Source: Sphingomonas taxi (GTDB lineage: Bacteria > Pseudomonadota > Alphaproteobacteria > Sphingomonadales > Sphingomonadaceae). From it: a stretch of DNA of 64,000 nt. A program made the translations under genes and the position numbers. Positions 27,991 to 37,437 of the stretch are shown in pieces. Position 1 is the stretch's first letter. Each line of letters opens with the position of its first letter. The stretch is taken from the NCBI RefSeq assembly GCF_000764535.1, contig NZ_CP009571.1, positions 3,534,001 to 3,598,000 on the forward strand, read 5' to 3'. A model generated the notes under the pieces. The model saw only the letters and a program-made list of their open reading frames with translations. It did no database searches and was not told the DNA's origin.

Positions 27991-28107
27991 GTTCGCGCGG
28001 AGGCGCGGAGATGGACCGGGTAGGCGATGTGGTCCTGTCATCGCCGTCGTTCGATAGGAAGGACCGCGGATCGGGCGAGCGCAACACCTCCGCGCCTCCG
28101 CGTGAAC
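27991..28107. repeat. Long inverted repeat (20-bp arms)
   Basis: In the 284-bp gap between the LacI gene and the ATP-grasp fusion. Left arm GTTCGCGCGGAGGCGCGGAG (27991-28010); right arm CTCCGCGCCTCCGCGTGAAC (28088-28107), 19 of 20 pairs, with a 77-bp loop that itself contains GCGATG...CATCGC. Distinct from families A, B and C. Confidence 0.8.
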
Positions 28108-28234
28108 GTCACCTCGGCTCGTGCGAACCGGCGGCGCGGCCCTCGATTGGTCGCGGCGGCCGGTTATGGGTTGCGTCGCGGCGCGCAAGCGTAGACGGTG
28201 CCGGGCAGGGCGGATGAAGGTGACACGCTAGGCT

Positions 28235-30709
28235 ATGGCGACGCAGGCAGCGCCTCTCTCGGACGCCGCGACGCATGCGCGGCGCTGGATCACGGATTAT
28301 TGCGCGCGCACCACCGCGGGCGACGTGCTGTGCGGCAGCGACGACGCCGCCTGGGCGGCGATGTTCGAGGAACTCGCCACCGTCGCCTCCGACGACCTCG
28401 ACCACGTCCGCGAGCGCGTCCGCCGCCACGCCGCCGATATCGGCATGGGCTTCCGCATCATCGGCGAGGCGGACGAGCGACCTTGGCCCGTCTCGCCCGT
28501 GCCGCTGCTGATCGCGGCGGACGAATGGGCGCAGATCGTCCGCGGCGTCACCCAGCGCGCCGCGCTGATGGAGACGGTGATCGCCGACCTCTACGGCCCC
28601 GGCCGGCTGGTCGAGCGCGGGCTGATCCCCGCCGCTCTGGTCACCGGCAGTCCCTATTTCCTGCGGCCGATGGTCGGGCTGGAGCCACCCGGCGGCCGCC
28701 ACCTCCATTTCATCGCGATCGACCTCGGCCGCGGCCCGACCGGCGAGTGGCGTGTGCTCGCCGATCACCTGCGCGCGCCCGCGGGCGCGGGATATGCGCT
28801 GGAGAACCGGCTCGCGGTCAGCCGTACGCTGGGGGGCCTGCAGGCGCGGATCAACGTCCAGCGCCACGCGCCCTTCTTCGCCGCCTTCCGCGCCGGCATC
28901 GCCGCGATGTGCCGCCGCACCGACCCGCGTATCGGCCTGCTGACGCCGGGCCGGTTCAACCCGAGCTATCCCGAACAGGCGCATCTCGCGCGCTATCTCG
29001 GGCTGCTGCTGGTCGAGGGCGCCGATCTCGCCGCGCTCGAGAACCAGCTCTACGTCCGCACCATCGCCGGCCTCAAGCGCGTCGATGCTCTGTGGCGGCG
29101 CGTCGATCCGCGCATGCTCGACCCGCTGGCGTTCGATTCGCATTCGCAGATCGGCGTGCCGGGGCTGATCGATGCCTATGCCGCGGGCAATGTCGTGCTC
29201 TCCAACGCCCCCGGCGCGGGCGTGCTCGAGGCACCGGCGTTCGGCGCCTTCCTGCCGCAGCTCGCGACGCGACTGTGCGGCGAGAGCCTGCACCTGCCCA
29301 ATATCGCGACCTGGTGGTGCGGCCAGCCGTCCGAGCGTGCGCGCGTCGAGGAGGATCTCGACCGGATGCTGATCGGCTCGGCGTTCGGACCGGTGCCGCT
29401 GGGGCTCCCCGGCGGGCGTACGATGCCGGGCGCCGAACTCGACGCCGGCCAGCGTGCCGCGCTGCTCGCCGACATGGAACGCCGGCCACAGGATTATGTC
29501 GGGCAGGAGATCGTCCGCCTGTCGACGATGCCGGTGGTGATCGACGACCGATTGGTGCCGCGGCCGTTCACGCTGCGCGTCTTCGCCGCGCGCGACGGCA
29601 ATGGCGAATGGACGGTGCTGCCCGGCGGCTTCGCGCGGATCGGCGAGGCGACCGACCCGCGCGCCAGCGTGCTCGGCGAGGGGACGTGGTCCGCCGACGT
29701 CTGTATCCACGGCGCCGACACGGTCGAGCCGGTGTCGCTGTTGCACGCGCCCGATTCGCATCAGGTCCGCCGCAATCCCGGCACGCTGCCGAGCCGCGTC
29801 GCCGACAATTTCTACTGGCTCGGCCGCTATCTGGAGCGCGGCGAGGCGTTGCTCGCGGCGATCCGCGTCATGCTCGGCAATTCGATCGATGCCGATGGCG
29901 GCGCAGCGCTTTCGAGCGCGACGGTCGGCAAGCTCGTCGGGCTGATCGCCGGCGGCGGCGCGGCGCCGCATCCCGCCTCGCTGCGCCGCGCCGACCTCAC
30001 CGGCTTCGCCAGGACTGCGATGGAGGACGAGGGCTGGCATTCGGTCGCGACGATCAACCGGCTCGCGCGCGGCATCGGCGAAGGCTCGCGCGACCGGCTG
30101 TCGGCGGACATGGTGCGCCTGCTCGAAGCACCGTTCCCGACGCATCGCGGCATGCTCGATCGCGCCGGCTCGCTCCAGCGCCGCTATGTCGCGATCGCCG
30201 GCCTGTCGGCGGAGCATATGGGGCGCACCGCGGCGTGGCGGTTCCACGATCTCGGCCGCCGCGTCGAGCGGGCGATGGCGATGACGCGTGCGTTGCGTCT
30301 GTTCGGCATGCCGGGGGCGACCGCCGACGATCTGTCGACCCTGCTCGACCTCGCCGACAGCCAGATCAGCTATCGCCAGCGCTATCTGACGGGAATCGCG
30401 CGCGTCCCCGTCGTCGATCTCGTCGCGCTCGATCCGGGCAATCCGCGCAGCCTCGCCTATCAGGCGGAGCGGATCGGCGAGCGGCTGCGCGACCTGCCGG
30501 TGCTCAGCGACGACGGCATGCCCGAACCGCAACAGGCGCACGGCCGCAGCCTCGCCGCCGCACTGGCGATGACGACCGCGGCGACGCTCGATGCCGACGT
30601 GCTCGGCGACCTCGAACGACGGCTGGCGCAACTATCGGAAAGCGTCGCGCGCCGCTATTTCCTGCAAGGCGCCGAGCCGCTGCGCGAAGGCGGGCTGACG
30701 CTGGCATGA
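28235..30709 (+). CDS. Circularly permuted ATP-grasp protein fused to an alpha-E domain
   Basis: 824 residues joining two proteins usually encoded separately. Residues about 1-480 are a circularly permuted type 2 ATP-grasp domain (IADLYGPGRLVERGLIPAAL, HLHFIAIDLGRGPTGEWRVL, NRLAVSRTLGG, PNIATWWCGQP). Residues about 510-820 are an alpha-E (DUF403) domain starting PSRVADNFYWLGRYLERGEA. Together with the transglutaminase downstream this is the recurrent ATP-grasp/alpha-E/transglutaminase set predicted to make or trim a peptide-like tag; no product is proven. The start lacks a strong ribosome-binding site. Confidence 0.88.
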   Translation: MATQAAPLSDAATHARRWITDYCARTTAGDVLCGSDDAAWAAMFEELATVASDDLDHVRERVRRHAADIGMGFRIIGEADERPWPVSPVPLLIAADEWAQIVRGVTQRAALMETVIADLYGPGRLVERGLIPAALVTGSPYFLRPMVGLEPPGGRHLHFIAIDLGRGPTGEWRVLADHLRAPAGAGYALENRLAVSRTLGGLQARINVQRHAPFFAAFRAGIAAMCRRTDPRIGLLTPGRFNPSYPEQAHLARYLGLLLVEGADLAALENQLYVRTIAGLKRVDALWRRVDPRMLDPLAFDSHSQIGVPGLIDAYAAGNVVLSNAPGAGVLEAPAFGAFLPQLATRLCGESLHLPNIATWWCGQPSERARVEEDLDRMLIGSAFGPVPLGLPGGRTMPGAELDAGQRAALLADMERRPQDYVGQEIVRLSTMPVVIDDRLVPRPFTLRVFAARDGNGEWTVLPGGFARIGEATDPRASVLGEGTWSADVCIHGADTVEPVSLLHAPDSHQVRRNPGTLPSRVADNFYWLGRYLERGEALLAAIRVMLGNSIDADGGAALSSATVGKLVGLIAGGGAAPHPASLRRADLTGFARTAMEDEGWHSVATINRLARGIGEGSRDRLSADMVRLLEAPFPTHRGMLDRAGSLQRRYVAIAGLSAEHMGRTAAWRFHDLGRRVERAMAMTRALRLFGMPGATADDLSTLLDLADSQISYRQRYLTGIARVPVVDLVALDPGNPRSLAYQAERIGERLRDLPVLSDDGMPEPQQAHGRSLAAALAMTTAATLDADVLGDLERRLAQLSESVARRYFLQGAEPLREGGLTLA

Positions 30710-30762
30710 TCCGGGCGCTCGATCATCGCGGATGGGGATCGGAACCGGTCCACTTACACTTC

Positions 30763-30952
30763 GTCACCCCGGGTTCCTTCGAGTGGTCCGCGGGAGTCCG
30801 CATTACCAGTGAAGCAACACAGTGCTCCTGCGAAAGCAGGAGCCTAGGGCCAAGCAGAGCAACGTATCCTTGCGCTCGGGACTCCTGGGCTCCTGCTTTC
30901 GCAGGAGCACTGGGACAGTTTTACAGAGGTTTCGAACAATTCCGCGGTGACG
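30763..30952. repeat. A-family element (A4) nested within B-like ends
   Basis: Accounts for most of the 316-bp gap 30710-31025. The A core is 30819-30914 (GCTCCTGC-GAA-AGCAGGAGC; spacer TAGGGCCAAGCAGAGCAACG; GGCTCCTGCTTTCGCAGGAG). It is flanked by GTCACCCCGGGTTCCTTCGA (30763) on the left and CCGCGGTGAC (30943-30952) on the right, which look like the ends of a B element. Confidence 0.82.
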
Positions 30953-31025
30953 GGGGGTGTGGGGCGAAGGATCGCCCCAAGCCAGTCGTCACAGGCACGT
31001 ATTCCGCGCACCGGACAGAAACGGC

Positions 31026-31928
31026 ATGATCGGTGAAATGCTTTACGATATCCGCCACATCACGCGCTTCGACTATGGCGGCAACGTCAAGTTCGCGCGC
31101 TGCAACCTGCGGCTGAAGCCGATCGACTGGCCGGGGCAGAGCCTCGAGGAGTATGCGCTTACCGTCGAACCGGTCGGCCGGCTCAGCCCGGCGCGCGCCG
31201 AGGCGGGACTCGCCAACGTCACCCGGCTGGTGATCGACACGCCGGTGCGCAGCCTGACGATCGAGAGCCGCTCGCGGATGCGCGTCGACCGGCTGGTGCC
31301 GGTGGCCTCGCCCGACGACCCGACGCTGGCCGAGGTCGCGGCGCTGGCGCGCGCCAGCCGCGACCTGTCCGCGGCGAGCCCGGCCAATTACCTGTTCCCG
31401 TCGCCGCTGATCCCGCTCGATCATGCCATCGCCGCTTATTGCGCGCCCGATCTCGACCCGGCGCGCGGCGCGCTGGAGGCGGGGATCGCGCTCGCCCGGC
31501 GCATCCAGGACGATTTCACCTTCGATGCGACCGCGACTCTGGTCGACACGCCGCCGCACGAGGCGTTCCTCAAGCGCAAGGGCGTCTGCCAGGATTTCGC
31601 GCAGATCATGATCACCGGCCTGCGCGCCGCCGGCCTGCCCGCCGCTTATGCCAGCGGCTATATCCGCACCATCCCCCCCGCGGGCCAGCCGCGGCTGGTC
31701 GGCGCGGATGCGACGCACGCCTGGGTGCTGTTATGGTGCGGACCGGTGCACGGCTGGGTCGGGCTCGACCCCACCAACGGCATCTGGATGGCGGGCGATC
31801 ACATCGTCATGGCGGTCGGCCGCGACTATGCCGAGATCGCGCCGGTCGACGGCGTCGTGCTCGGGTCGCAGGCGCAGAACATGGCGGTGAGCGTCGACGT
31901 CGCGCCGCTGGCCAATGCGGAGGGCTGA
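31026..31928 (+). CDS. Transglutaminase-like cysteine peptidase family protein
   Basis: 300 residues. The N-terminal bacterial transglutaminase-like beta domain begins LYDIRHITRFDYGGNVKFAR. The catalytic triad is visible: C188 (RKGVCQDFAQIM), H231 (ATHAWVLLW) and D248 (VGLDPTNG). No signal peptide, so cytoplasmic. Probably functions with the upstream ATP-grasp/alpha-E fusion in amide-bond making or breaking; they are separated by a repeat, so co-transcription is uncertain. ATG 31026 is used; the ATG at 31038 is a possible alternative. Confidence 0.9.
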   Translation: MIGEMLYDIRHITRFDYGGNVKFARCNLRLKPIDWPGQSLEEYALTVEPVGRLSPARAEAGLANVTRLVIDTPVRSLTIESRSRMRVDRLVPVASPDDPTLAEVAALARASRDLSAASPANYLFPSPLIPLDHAIAAYCAPDLDPARGALEAGIALARRIQDDFTFDATATLVDTPPHEAFLKRKGVCQDFAQIMITGLRAAGLPAAYASGYIRTIPPAGQPRLVGADATHAWVLLWCGPVHGWVGLDPTNGIWMAGDHIVMAVGRDYAEIAPVDGVVLGSQAQNMAVSVDVAPLANAEG

Positions 31929-31959
31929 GGGCGCATAGGTGCGCGATGCCCGCTGCCCC

Positions 31960-32176
31960 GTCACCCCGGGCTCGACCCGGGGTCCCGCTTTTCGCGGTGT
32001 AGCCCGGCTTGAGTCGATACCTTCGCGGAATTCTATCAGTGCTCCCGCGCAGGCGGGAGCCCAGGAGTCGCGGACGCTATGAGATGGTATTGTGCGTGGC
32101 CCTAGGTTCCCGCCTGCGCGGGAACACTTTAGGGGGCAACGACTTTCAAAAGCGGCTCGCCCAAGTCCGGGGTGAC
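31960..32176. repeat. A-family element (A5) nested within B-like ends
   Basis: Fills the 288-bp gap 31929-32216. The A core (32036-32130, GCTCCCGC-GCA-GGCGGGAGC ... GGTTCCCGCCTGCGCGGGAA, spacer TGTGCGTGGCCCTAGG) is in the opposite orientation to A3. Left flank GTCACCCCGGGCTCGACCCG-GGGTCCCGC from 31960; right flank AAGTCCGGGGTGAC ending at 32175. Confidence 0.82.
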
Positions 32177-32216
32177 GGCGATATCCCCGAGATCGAAAGC
32201 AGCGTCGATCGGACCC

Positions 32217-34682
32217 TCACAAATCCGGCAACACCTGCTCCGCCACGCCCCAGCCCGCCAGCGCCCGCGACGTCGCGCGCTGCAACAGTTCCTCGGCATC
32301 GCGCACGCCCCAGCGCGCCGCGGTGTCGATATCGCGCAGCTCGGTCCACGACACCGGCGCCGCGACCGGCGCGCCGGCCCGCGCACGCGTCGAATAGGGC
32401 ATGATCGCGGTGCTGCCGCGCTGGTTGCGCAGGTAGTCGATGAAGATCTTCCCCTTGCGCTTCGCCTTGGTCATCACCGCGACGTAGCGGTCGGGCTCGG
32501 CCGCCGCCAACGCCCGCGCGAAGCGATCCGCAAAGTCCTTCACCGCCGGCCATGCCGCCTGCGGCGTCAGCGGCACGACGACGTGCACACCCTTGCCGCC
32601 CGACAATAACGGAAAGCTGACCAGCCCCAGTTCGGCGAGCTGCGCGCTGACATGCTCCGCCGCGCGCTTGGTGTCGGCGAAGTCGAGCCCCTCGTCGGGG
32701 TCGAGGTCGATCACCAGCCGGTCGGGCTTCTCCAGATCGTCGATCCGCGATCCCCAGCCGTGGAATTCGATCGTCCCCATCTGCACGCAGGCGACCAGCC
32801 CGTCGGCATCGTCGACATAGAGATAGGGCTGCACCGAGCCGTCCTTCTCCTTGACGTCGACATGATGCACCGTGTCGCCGAAGCTGCCCGCGTCATGCTT
32901 CTGGAAGAAGCATTGCTTGGCCCGCCCCTGCGGACAGCGCACCAGACTGACCGGCCGCCGCCCCGCCCAGGGCAGCATGATCGGCGAGAGGTGCGCATAA
33001 TAATCGGCGAGCTCGCCCTTGGTGACGTCGCTCTCCGGAAAGATCACGCGGTCGCGGCTGCTGACCTTGATATGCACCTCGGGCGCCGCAGGTGCGGGTT
33101 CGGCGACCTCCGCCACCACGTCCGCCGCCGCCTTGTCGCCGCGCAGGCCGAGGAAGCTCGAATGACGGAGCACCTTGTCGGGCGTCACCTCGGCGAAAGC
33201 GATTTCGGCGACGAGTTCGGGCTTCACCCATCTGGCGCCGCGCAGCGCCGCCTTGAACGGCTTGAGGCTCTCCGCATCGACCGGCGGCGTCTTGACCGCA
33301 AGCCCCGCCAGCCGCTCCGCGAGGTCATCCATCATCGCCTGATCGAAGCCGGTGCCGACCTTGCCGGCATAGCGAAAGCCGCCATCCTCGTGCAGGCCGA
33401 GCAGCAGCGACTTGAAGCCGCGCTTCTTGTCCGACGGCGTCCAGCCGATGATGACGAACTCCTGCCGCCGCGTGCATTTCGCCTTGAGCCACGTCCGGTT
33501 GCGCTTGCCGGCATAAGGCGCGTCGGCGCGTTTCGAGACGACGCCCTCCAGCCCCTCCTTGCACATCGCCTCGAACAGCGCCTCGCCCGAGCCGAGCACG
33601 TGCTCGGCGAACTGGAGGCGCGGCCCGTCGGTCAGCATCGCACGCAGCCGGTCCTTGCGCTCGACGGTGGTCAGCGCCGTCAGGTCCTCGCCGTCCAGTT
33701 CGAGCAGGTCGAAGGCGAACAGCGTCATGTCGCCGCCGGCCGAAATGGCGTCCTTGAGCGTCGAGAAATCGGGCCGCCCGTCCTTGAACGCGACGATCTC
33801 GCCATCGATCAGCGCGCTGTCGACGGGCAGCGCAGCGGCCGCCTCGGCGATCGCGGCGAATTTGTCGGTCCAGTCGAGTCCGCTGCGCGTGAAGACCTTT
33901 GCCTCGCCCCCGGCGACCGCGACCAGCGCGCGATAGCCGTCATATTTCACCTCGTGCAGCCAGCCGGCGCCCGCGGGGACGGCGTCGACCAGGGTGCAAA
34001 GCTGCGGTTCGCGAAAGGCGGGCATCGCCTGCGGCTTGGCGGCGCGGCGCTTCGCAGGTTTGACGGCTTTCGCGGGTTTCGCCGCCTTGGCGGGCGCGGT
34101 CTTGCGCGCCGGCTTGCCCTCGGCGATCTCCGCCATCGTCCGGCCCGTATCGACGCTGGTCAGCGCCTCCTCGACCAGCGTGTCGGTGCCGCCGGCATAA
34201 GCGTCGTCGAGCTTGCGCAGCAGCCAGTTCTCGCGCTTTTCCTTGGCGCGCGGCTTCAGCCGGATCAGCAGCCATTCGCCCTTCATCCGCTCGCCGTCGA
34301 GCGTGAAGTGGAGATGCCCCTTGTCGATATCCTTGGCCGATTTGCCCGCCACCGGCGCCCAGGTGCCGCGATCCCACAGCATCACCGTGCCGCCGCCATA
34401 TTCGCCTTTGGGGATCGTCCCCTCGAACGTCGCATAGGACAAAGGATGGTCCTCGGTGCGCACCGCCAGCCGTTTCTCGTCGGGATCGAGGCTCGGCCCG
34501 CGCGTCACCGCCCAGCTCTTGAGCACCCCGTCCACCTCAAGCCGGAAGTCCCAGTGCAGCCGCGTCGCATCATGCTTCTGCACCATGAAGCCGTTGCCAT
34601 GGCCGGGTTCCAGCGTCCCCGCCGGCTCGGCAGTCTTCGCGAAGTCGCGCTTGGCGTTATAGCGTTCGAGCGGATCAGGCAC
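32217..34682 (-). CDS. ligD: Multifunctional DNA ligase LigD (non-homologous end joining)
   Basis: 821 residues with three domains in the order phosphoesterase - ligase - polymerase. Residues 1-160 are the 3'-phosphoesterase (FMVQKHDATRLHWDFRLEVD; EGTIPKGEYGGGTV). A Lys/Ala-rich linker spans 190-220. The ATP-dependent ligase has adenylated lysine K246 in EVKYDGYRALV. The C-terminal primase-polymerase has D659-x-D661 (LVIDLDPDEGLDF). It repairs double-strand breaks with Ku. It overlaps the ku 3' end by 8 bp, so the two are co-transcribed. Confidence 0.96.
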   Translation of the reverse strand: MPDPLERYNAKRDFAKTAEPAGTLEPGHGNGFMVQKHDATRLHWDFRLEVDGVLKSWAVTRGPSLDPDEKRLAVRTEDHPLSYATFEGTIPKGEYGGGTVMLWDRGTWAPVAGKSAKDIDKGHLHFTLDGERMKGEWLLIRLKPRAKEKRENWLLRKLDDAYAGGTDTLVEEALTSVDTGRTMAEIAEGKPARKTAPAKAAKPAKAVKPAKRRAAKPQAMPAFREPQLCTLVDAVPAGAGWLHEVKYDGYRALVAVAGGEAKVFTRSGLDWTDKFAAIAEAAAALPVDSALIDGEIVAFKDGRPDFSTLKDAISAGGDMTLFAFDLLELDGEDLTALTTVERKDRLRAMLTDGPRLQFAEHVLGSGEALFEAMCKEGLEGVVSKRADAPYAGKRNRTWLKAKCTRRQEFVIIGWTPSDKKRGFKSLLLGLHEDGGFRYAGKVGTGFDQAMMDDLAERLAGLAVKTPPVDAESLKPFKAALRGARWVKPELVAEIAFAEVTPDKVLRHSSFLGLRGDKAAADVVAEVAEPAPAAPEVHIKVSSRDRVIFPESDVTKGELADYYAHLSPIMLPWAGRRPVSLVRCPQGRAKQCFFQKHDAGSFGDTVHHVDVKEKDGSVQPYLYVDDADGLVACVQMGTIEFHGWGSRIDDLEKPDRLVIDLDPDEGLDFADTKRAAEHVSAQLAELGLVSFPLLSGGKGVHVVVPLTPQAAWPAVKDFADRFARALAAAEPDRYVAVMTKAKRKGKIFIDYLRNQRGSTAIMPYSTRARAGAPVAAPVSWTELRDIDTAARWGVRDAEELLQRATSRALAGWGVAEQVLPDL

Positions 34683-35550
34683 GTTTCTTCGCCGGCGCCT
34701 TCTTGGCCGGTGCCTTCTTCGCGGGCGCCCCCGTCTCCGCCTTGGTCTCCGCCTTGGCCGCGCCCGATTTCTCCATCGACTTCTTGAGCGCCGCCATCAG
34801 GTCGACGACGTTGCTCGACGTCTTGCCGCCGTCGTCCTTCTCCTCGATCACCTTGGCGCCCTTCGCCTTGCGCTTGCGCTCGACGAGGTCCTTCAGCGCA
34901 TCGACATAGCGGTCGTGGAATTCCTGCGGATCGAACGCCGAGGTCTTCTTGTCGATCAGCGCCTCGGCGAGGTCGAGCAATTCGGCGTCGGGCTTGCCCT
35001 CGGGGATCTCGCGGAAATAGCTCTGCGCCTTGTTGACCTCGTCGGCATAGCGCAGCGTCTCGAGCACCAGCCCGCGACCGCAGGGTTTCAGGCTGACGAC
35101 ATATTCGCGCCCGCGCATCGCCAACTGCCCCAGGCCCACTTTCTTGGTCCGCCGCAGCGCCTCGCGCAGCACGATGAACGCCTCTTCGGCGAGATCGTCC
35201 GCCGGCACGACGAAATAGGGTTTCTCGTAATAGAGCACGTCGATCTCGCTCGCATCGACGAACTGGGTCAGCTCCAGCGTCTTCTTCGATTCGAGCTTCA
35301 CCGCGTCGATCTCGTCCTGCTCGAGCAGCACGAACTCGCCCTTCGACACCTCATAGCCCTTCATGATCTCGTCGGTGTCGACCGGGCCGACGCCGGTGAC
35401 GATCTTCTCGTAATGGATCGGCTGGCCGGTCGGCTCGTGGATCTGCTTGAACGCGACCGACGCGCCGCTCTTGGTGGCGGCATAGATCTCGACCGGGATC
35501 GACACCAAAGCGAGCCGGATCTGTCCTTGCCAATAGGCGCGTGCGGGCAT
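34675..35550 (-). CDS. ku: Ku DNA end-binding protein
   Basis: 291-residue bacterial Ku: MPARAYWQGQIRLALVSIPV at the start, the beta-barrel core (VALKP-type region YVVSLKPCGRGLVLETLRYA), and a Lys/Ala-rich C-terminal tail with repeats of APAKKAPAKK after residue 265 that should help DNA binding. It forms a ring on broken ends and recruits LigD, encoded immediately downstream. ATG at 35550. Confidence 0.96.
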   Translation of the reverse strand: MPARAYWQGQIRLALVSIPVEIYAATKSGASVAFKQIHEPTGQPIHYEKIVTGVGPVDTDEIMKGYEVSKGEFVLLEQDEIDAVKLESKKTLELTQFVDASEIDVLYYEKPYFVVPADDLAEEAFIVLREALRRTKKVGLGQLAMRGREYVVSLKPCGRGLVLETLRYADEVNKAQSYFREIPEGKPDAELLDLAEALIDKKTSAFDPQEFHDRYVDALKDLVERKRKAKGAKVIEEKDDGGKTSSNVVDLMAALKKSMEKSGAAKAETKAETGAPAKKAPAKKAPAKKRA

Positions 35551-35617
35551 GATGGGGTCTTTCCGTTGCGGAAGCGATTCAATCCGCGGGCGCGGGAGTC
35601 GTTCCGCCGAGGTCAAT

Positions 35618-35865
35618 CCCTCCCCCGGCGGGCAGGGCCATCGCATACGGGCGTTCGAGTGGGTCTATCGCTTTCCAAGCCTACCCCCGTCACCCCGGAC
35701 TTGTTCCGGGGTCCACTCCGCGGCGAGGAGAGCGGTTTGATTCGAGGCCGTTTCCCTGCGGGCCGGTGGACCCCGGAACGAGTCCGGGGTGACGAATCTG
35801 ATGAGGAAATCGATCAAACCTCATGACCGCAACCATAGGCGATAGCCCTTCCCCGGCGGGGGAGG
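35618..35865. repeat. B-family element with outer inverted arms (copy B3)
   Basis: In the 364-bp gap 35551-35914. The B core 35689-35793 matches B2 nearly base for base in both arms. Outer arms CCTCCCCCGGCGGGCAGGGC-CATCGCATACGG (35619-35650) and CCATAGGCGATAGCCCTTCC-CCGGCGGGGGAGG (35833-35865) form a second, imperfect inverted repeat. Flank segments CTTTCCAAGC and ATCGATCAAACCTCATGACC are shared with B2. Confidence 0.87.
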
Positions 35866-35914
35866 AATCGATGGCTGCATTTCCCGTTGCATCAACATGC
35901 GCTAAGGGCGGCGC

Positions 35915-36493
35915 ATGGCTGACGACCCCTTTGCGCTGTTCGAGTCCTGGTACGCCGAGGCGCGCGACAGCGAAATCAACGATTCCAACGCGATGGCCTT
36001 GGCCACCGTCGATGCGACGGGGCAGCCGTCGGTGCGCATGGTGCTGCTCAAGGGCCATGGCCCGGACGGCTTCGTCTTCTACACCAACCGCGAAGGGCGC
36101 AAGGCCGCCGATCTCGCCGCGGTGCCCAAGGCGGCGCTGCTGTTCCACTGGAAGTCGCTGCGCCGCCAGATCCGCATCGAGGGGCCGGTAAGCCTCGCCA
36201 GCGACGCCGAATCGGACGCCTATTTCGCCAGCCGCGGCCGCGATTCGCAGCTCGGCGCCTGGGCCTCCGACCAGTCGCGCCCCCTCGACTCGCGCGAGAC
36301 GTTCGAGGCGCGGGTCGACGCCGCCAAGGCGCAGTTCGAAGGCCACGACGTCCCGCGCCCGCCGCATTGGGGCGGCTATTGCGTCACCCCGCACGCCATC
36401 GAATTCTGGCAGGATCGCGCGCATCGCCTGCACGAACGCCGCCTGTTCACCCGCGCCGGCGACGGCTGGACCGAAGGATTGCTGTTCCCATGA
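35915..36493 (+). CDS. pdxH: Pyridoxamine 5'-phosphate oxidase
   Basis: FMN-dependent oxidase making pyridoxal 5'-phosphate from PNP or PMP; 192 residues. Typical features are [55 protein letters not shown] and the C-terminal [20 protein letters not shown] with LHERRLF. It overlaps the downstream metal exporter as ATGA. Confidence 0.95.
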   Translation: MADDPFALFESWYAEARDSEINDSNAMALATVDATGQPSVRMVLLKGHGPDGFVFYTNREGRKAADLAAVPKAALLFHWKSLRRQIRIEGPVSLASDAESDAYFASRGRDSQLGAWASDQSRPLDSRETFEARVDAAKAQFEGHDVPRPPHWGGYCVTPHAIEFWQDRAHRLHERRLFTRAGDGWTEGLLFP

Positions 36494-37437
36494 CGCGCGA
36501 CGAACAGCGCCGGCTTCTGCCGCTGGCGACGCGTGCCGCGCTCGCCAGCGTGGCGATGGCGTGCTTCCTGCTCGCGCTCAAGGGCTTCGCCGCCTGGCAT
36601 ACCGGGTCGGTGGCGATGCTCGGCAGCCTCGCCGATACCGCGCTCGACCTGCTCGCCAGTCTAGTCACGCTGTATGGCGTCCGCCTCGCCGCGACGCCGG
36701 CGGATCACGACCACCGCTTCGGCCACGGCAAGGCGGAGGCGCTCGCCGCGCTGTTCCAGGTCGCGCTGATCACCGCCTCGGCGGCGGGCATCGCGTGGCG
36801 CGCGATCACCGCATTGTCGGAAAACGGCCCGACCGCCGACGCCGAATTCGGCATCGGCGTGTCGATCGTCGCGATCGGCGCGACCATCGTGCTGCTCTGG
36901 TACCAGCGCCAGATCATCCGCCAGACCGGCTCGGTCGCGATCATGGCGGACAACGTCCATTACCAGTCCGACGTGCTGCTCAACGGTTCGGTCATCATCG
37001 CTTTGGTGCTCGATCAATATTTCGGCTGGCACAAGGCCGATCCGATCCTCGGCATCGTCATCGCCCTGTGGCTGGCCTGGGGCGCGTTCCAGGCGTCGTC
37101 CAACGCCATCGACCAGCTGATGGACAAGGAATGGCCCGACGACGAGCGCGCCGCCTTCCTCGACGTCGCCGCGCGCCAGCCGGGGCTGAAGGGCATCCAC
37201 GACTTCCGCACGCGCCGCTCGGGCAGCCACGATTTCGCGCAATTCCACATGGAGGTCGACCGCGACCTCACCGTCGGCGCGGCGCATGACATCGTCGAAT
37301 CGGTCGAGCGCAACCTCCGCCGCACCTTCCCCAAGGTCGAGGTGCTGATCCACCTCGATCCCGAGGGGCATGTCGACACCGACAATCCGCTGGTCGAGGC
37401 GGACGTCACCCCCCATTGGTTCGGGAAACGCCTGTGA
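36490..37437 (+). CDS. Cation diffusion facilitator (FieF-like)
   Basis: 315-residue inner-membrane divalent metal/proton antiporter. About six transmembrane helices occupy residues 15-205. The metal site is visible as [13 protein letters not shown] (D-x3-D in helix 2) and [14 protein letters not shown] (H-x3-D in helix 5), and [16 protein letters not shown] is the histidine-bearing loop. A cytoplasmic C-terminal domain follows. Exports Zn or Fe. The start overlaps the pdxH stop. Confidence 0.92.
   Translation: MTRDEQRRLLPLATRAALASVAMACFLLALKGFAAWHTGSVAMLGSLADTALDLLASLVTLYGVRLAATPADHDHRFGHGKAEALAALFQVALITASAAGIAWRAITALSENGPTADAEFGIGVSIVAIGATIVLLWYQRQIIRQTGSVAIMADNVHYQSDVLLNGSVIIALVLDQYFGWHKADPILGIVIALWLAWGAFQASSNAIDQLMDKEWPDDERAAFLDVAARQPGLKGIHDFRTRRSGSHDFAQFHMEVDRDLTVGAAHDIVESVERNLRRTFPKVEVLIHLDPEGHVDTDNPLVEADVTPHWFGKRL

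Noticed and set aside
28109..30631. An 840-codon minus-strand frame opposite the ATP-grasp fusion
   Set aside because: Shadow frame; the plus-strand protein has clear domains.
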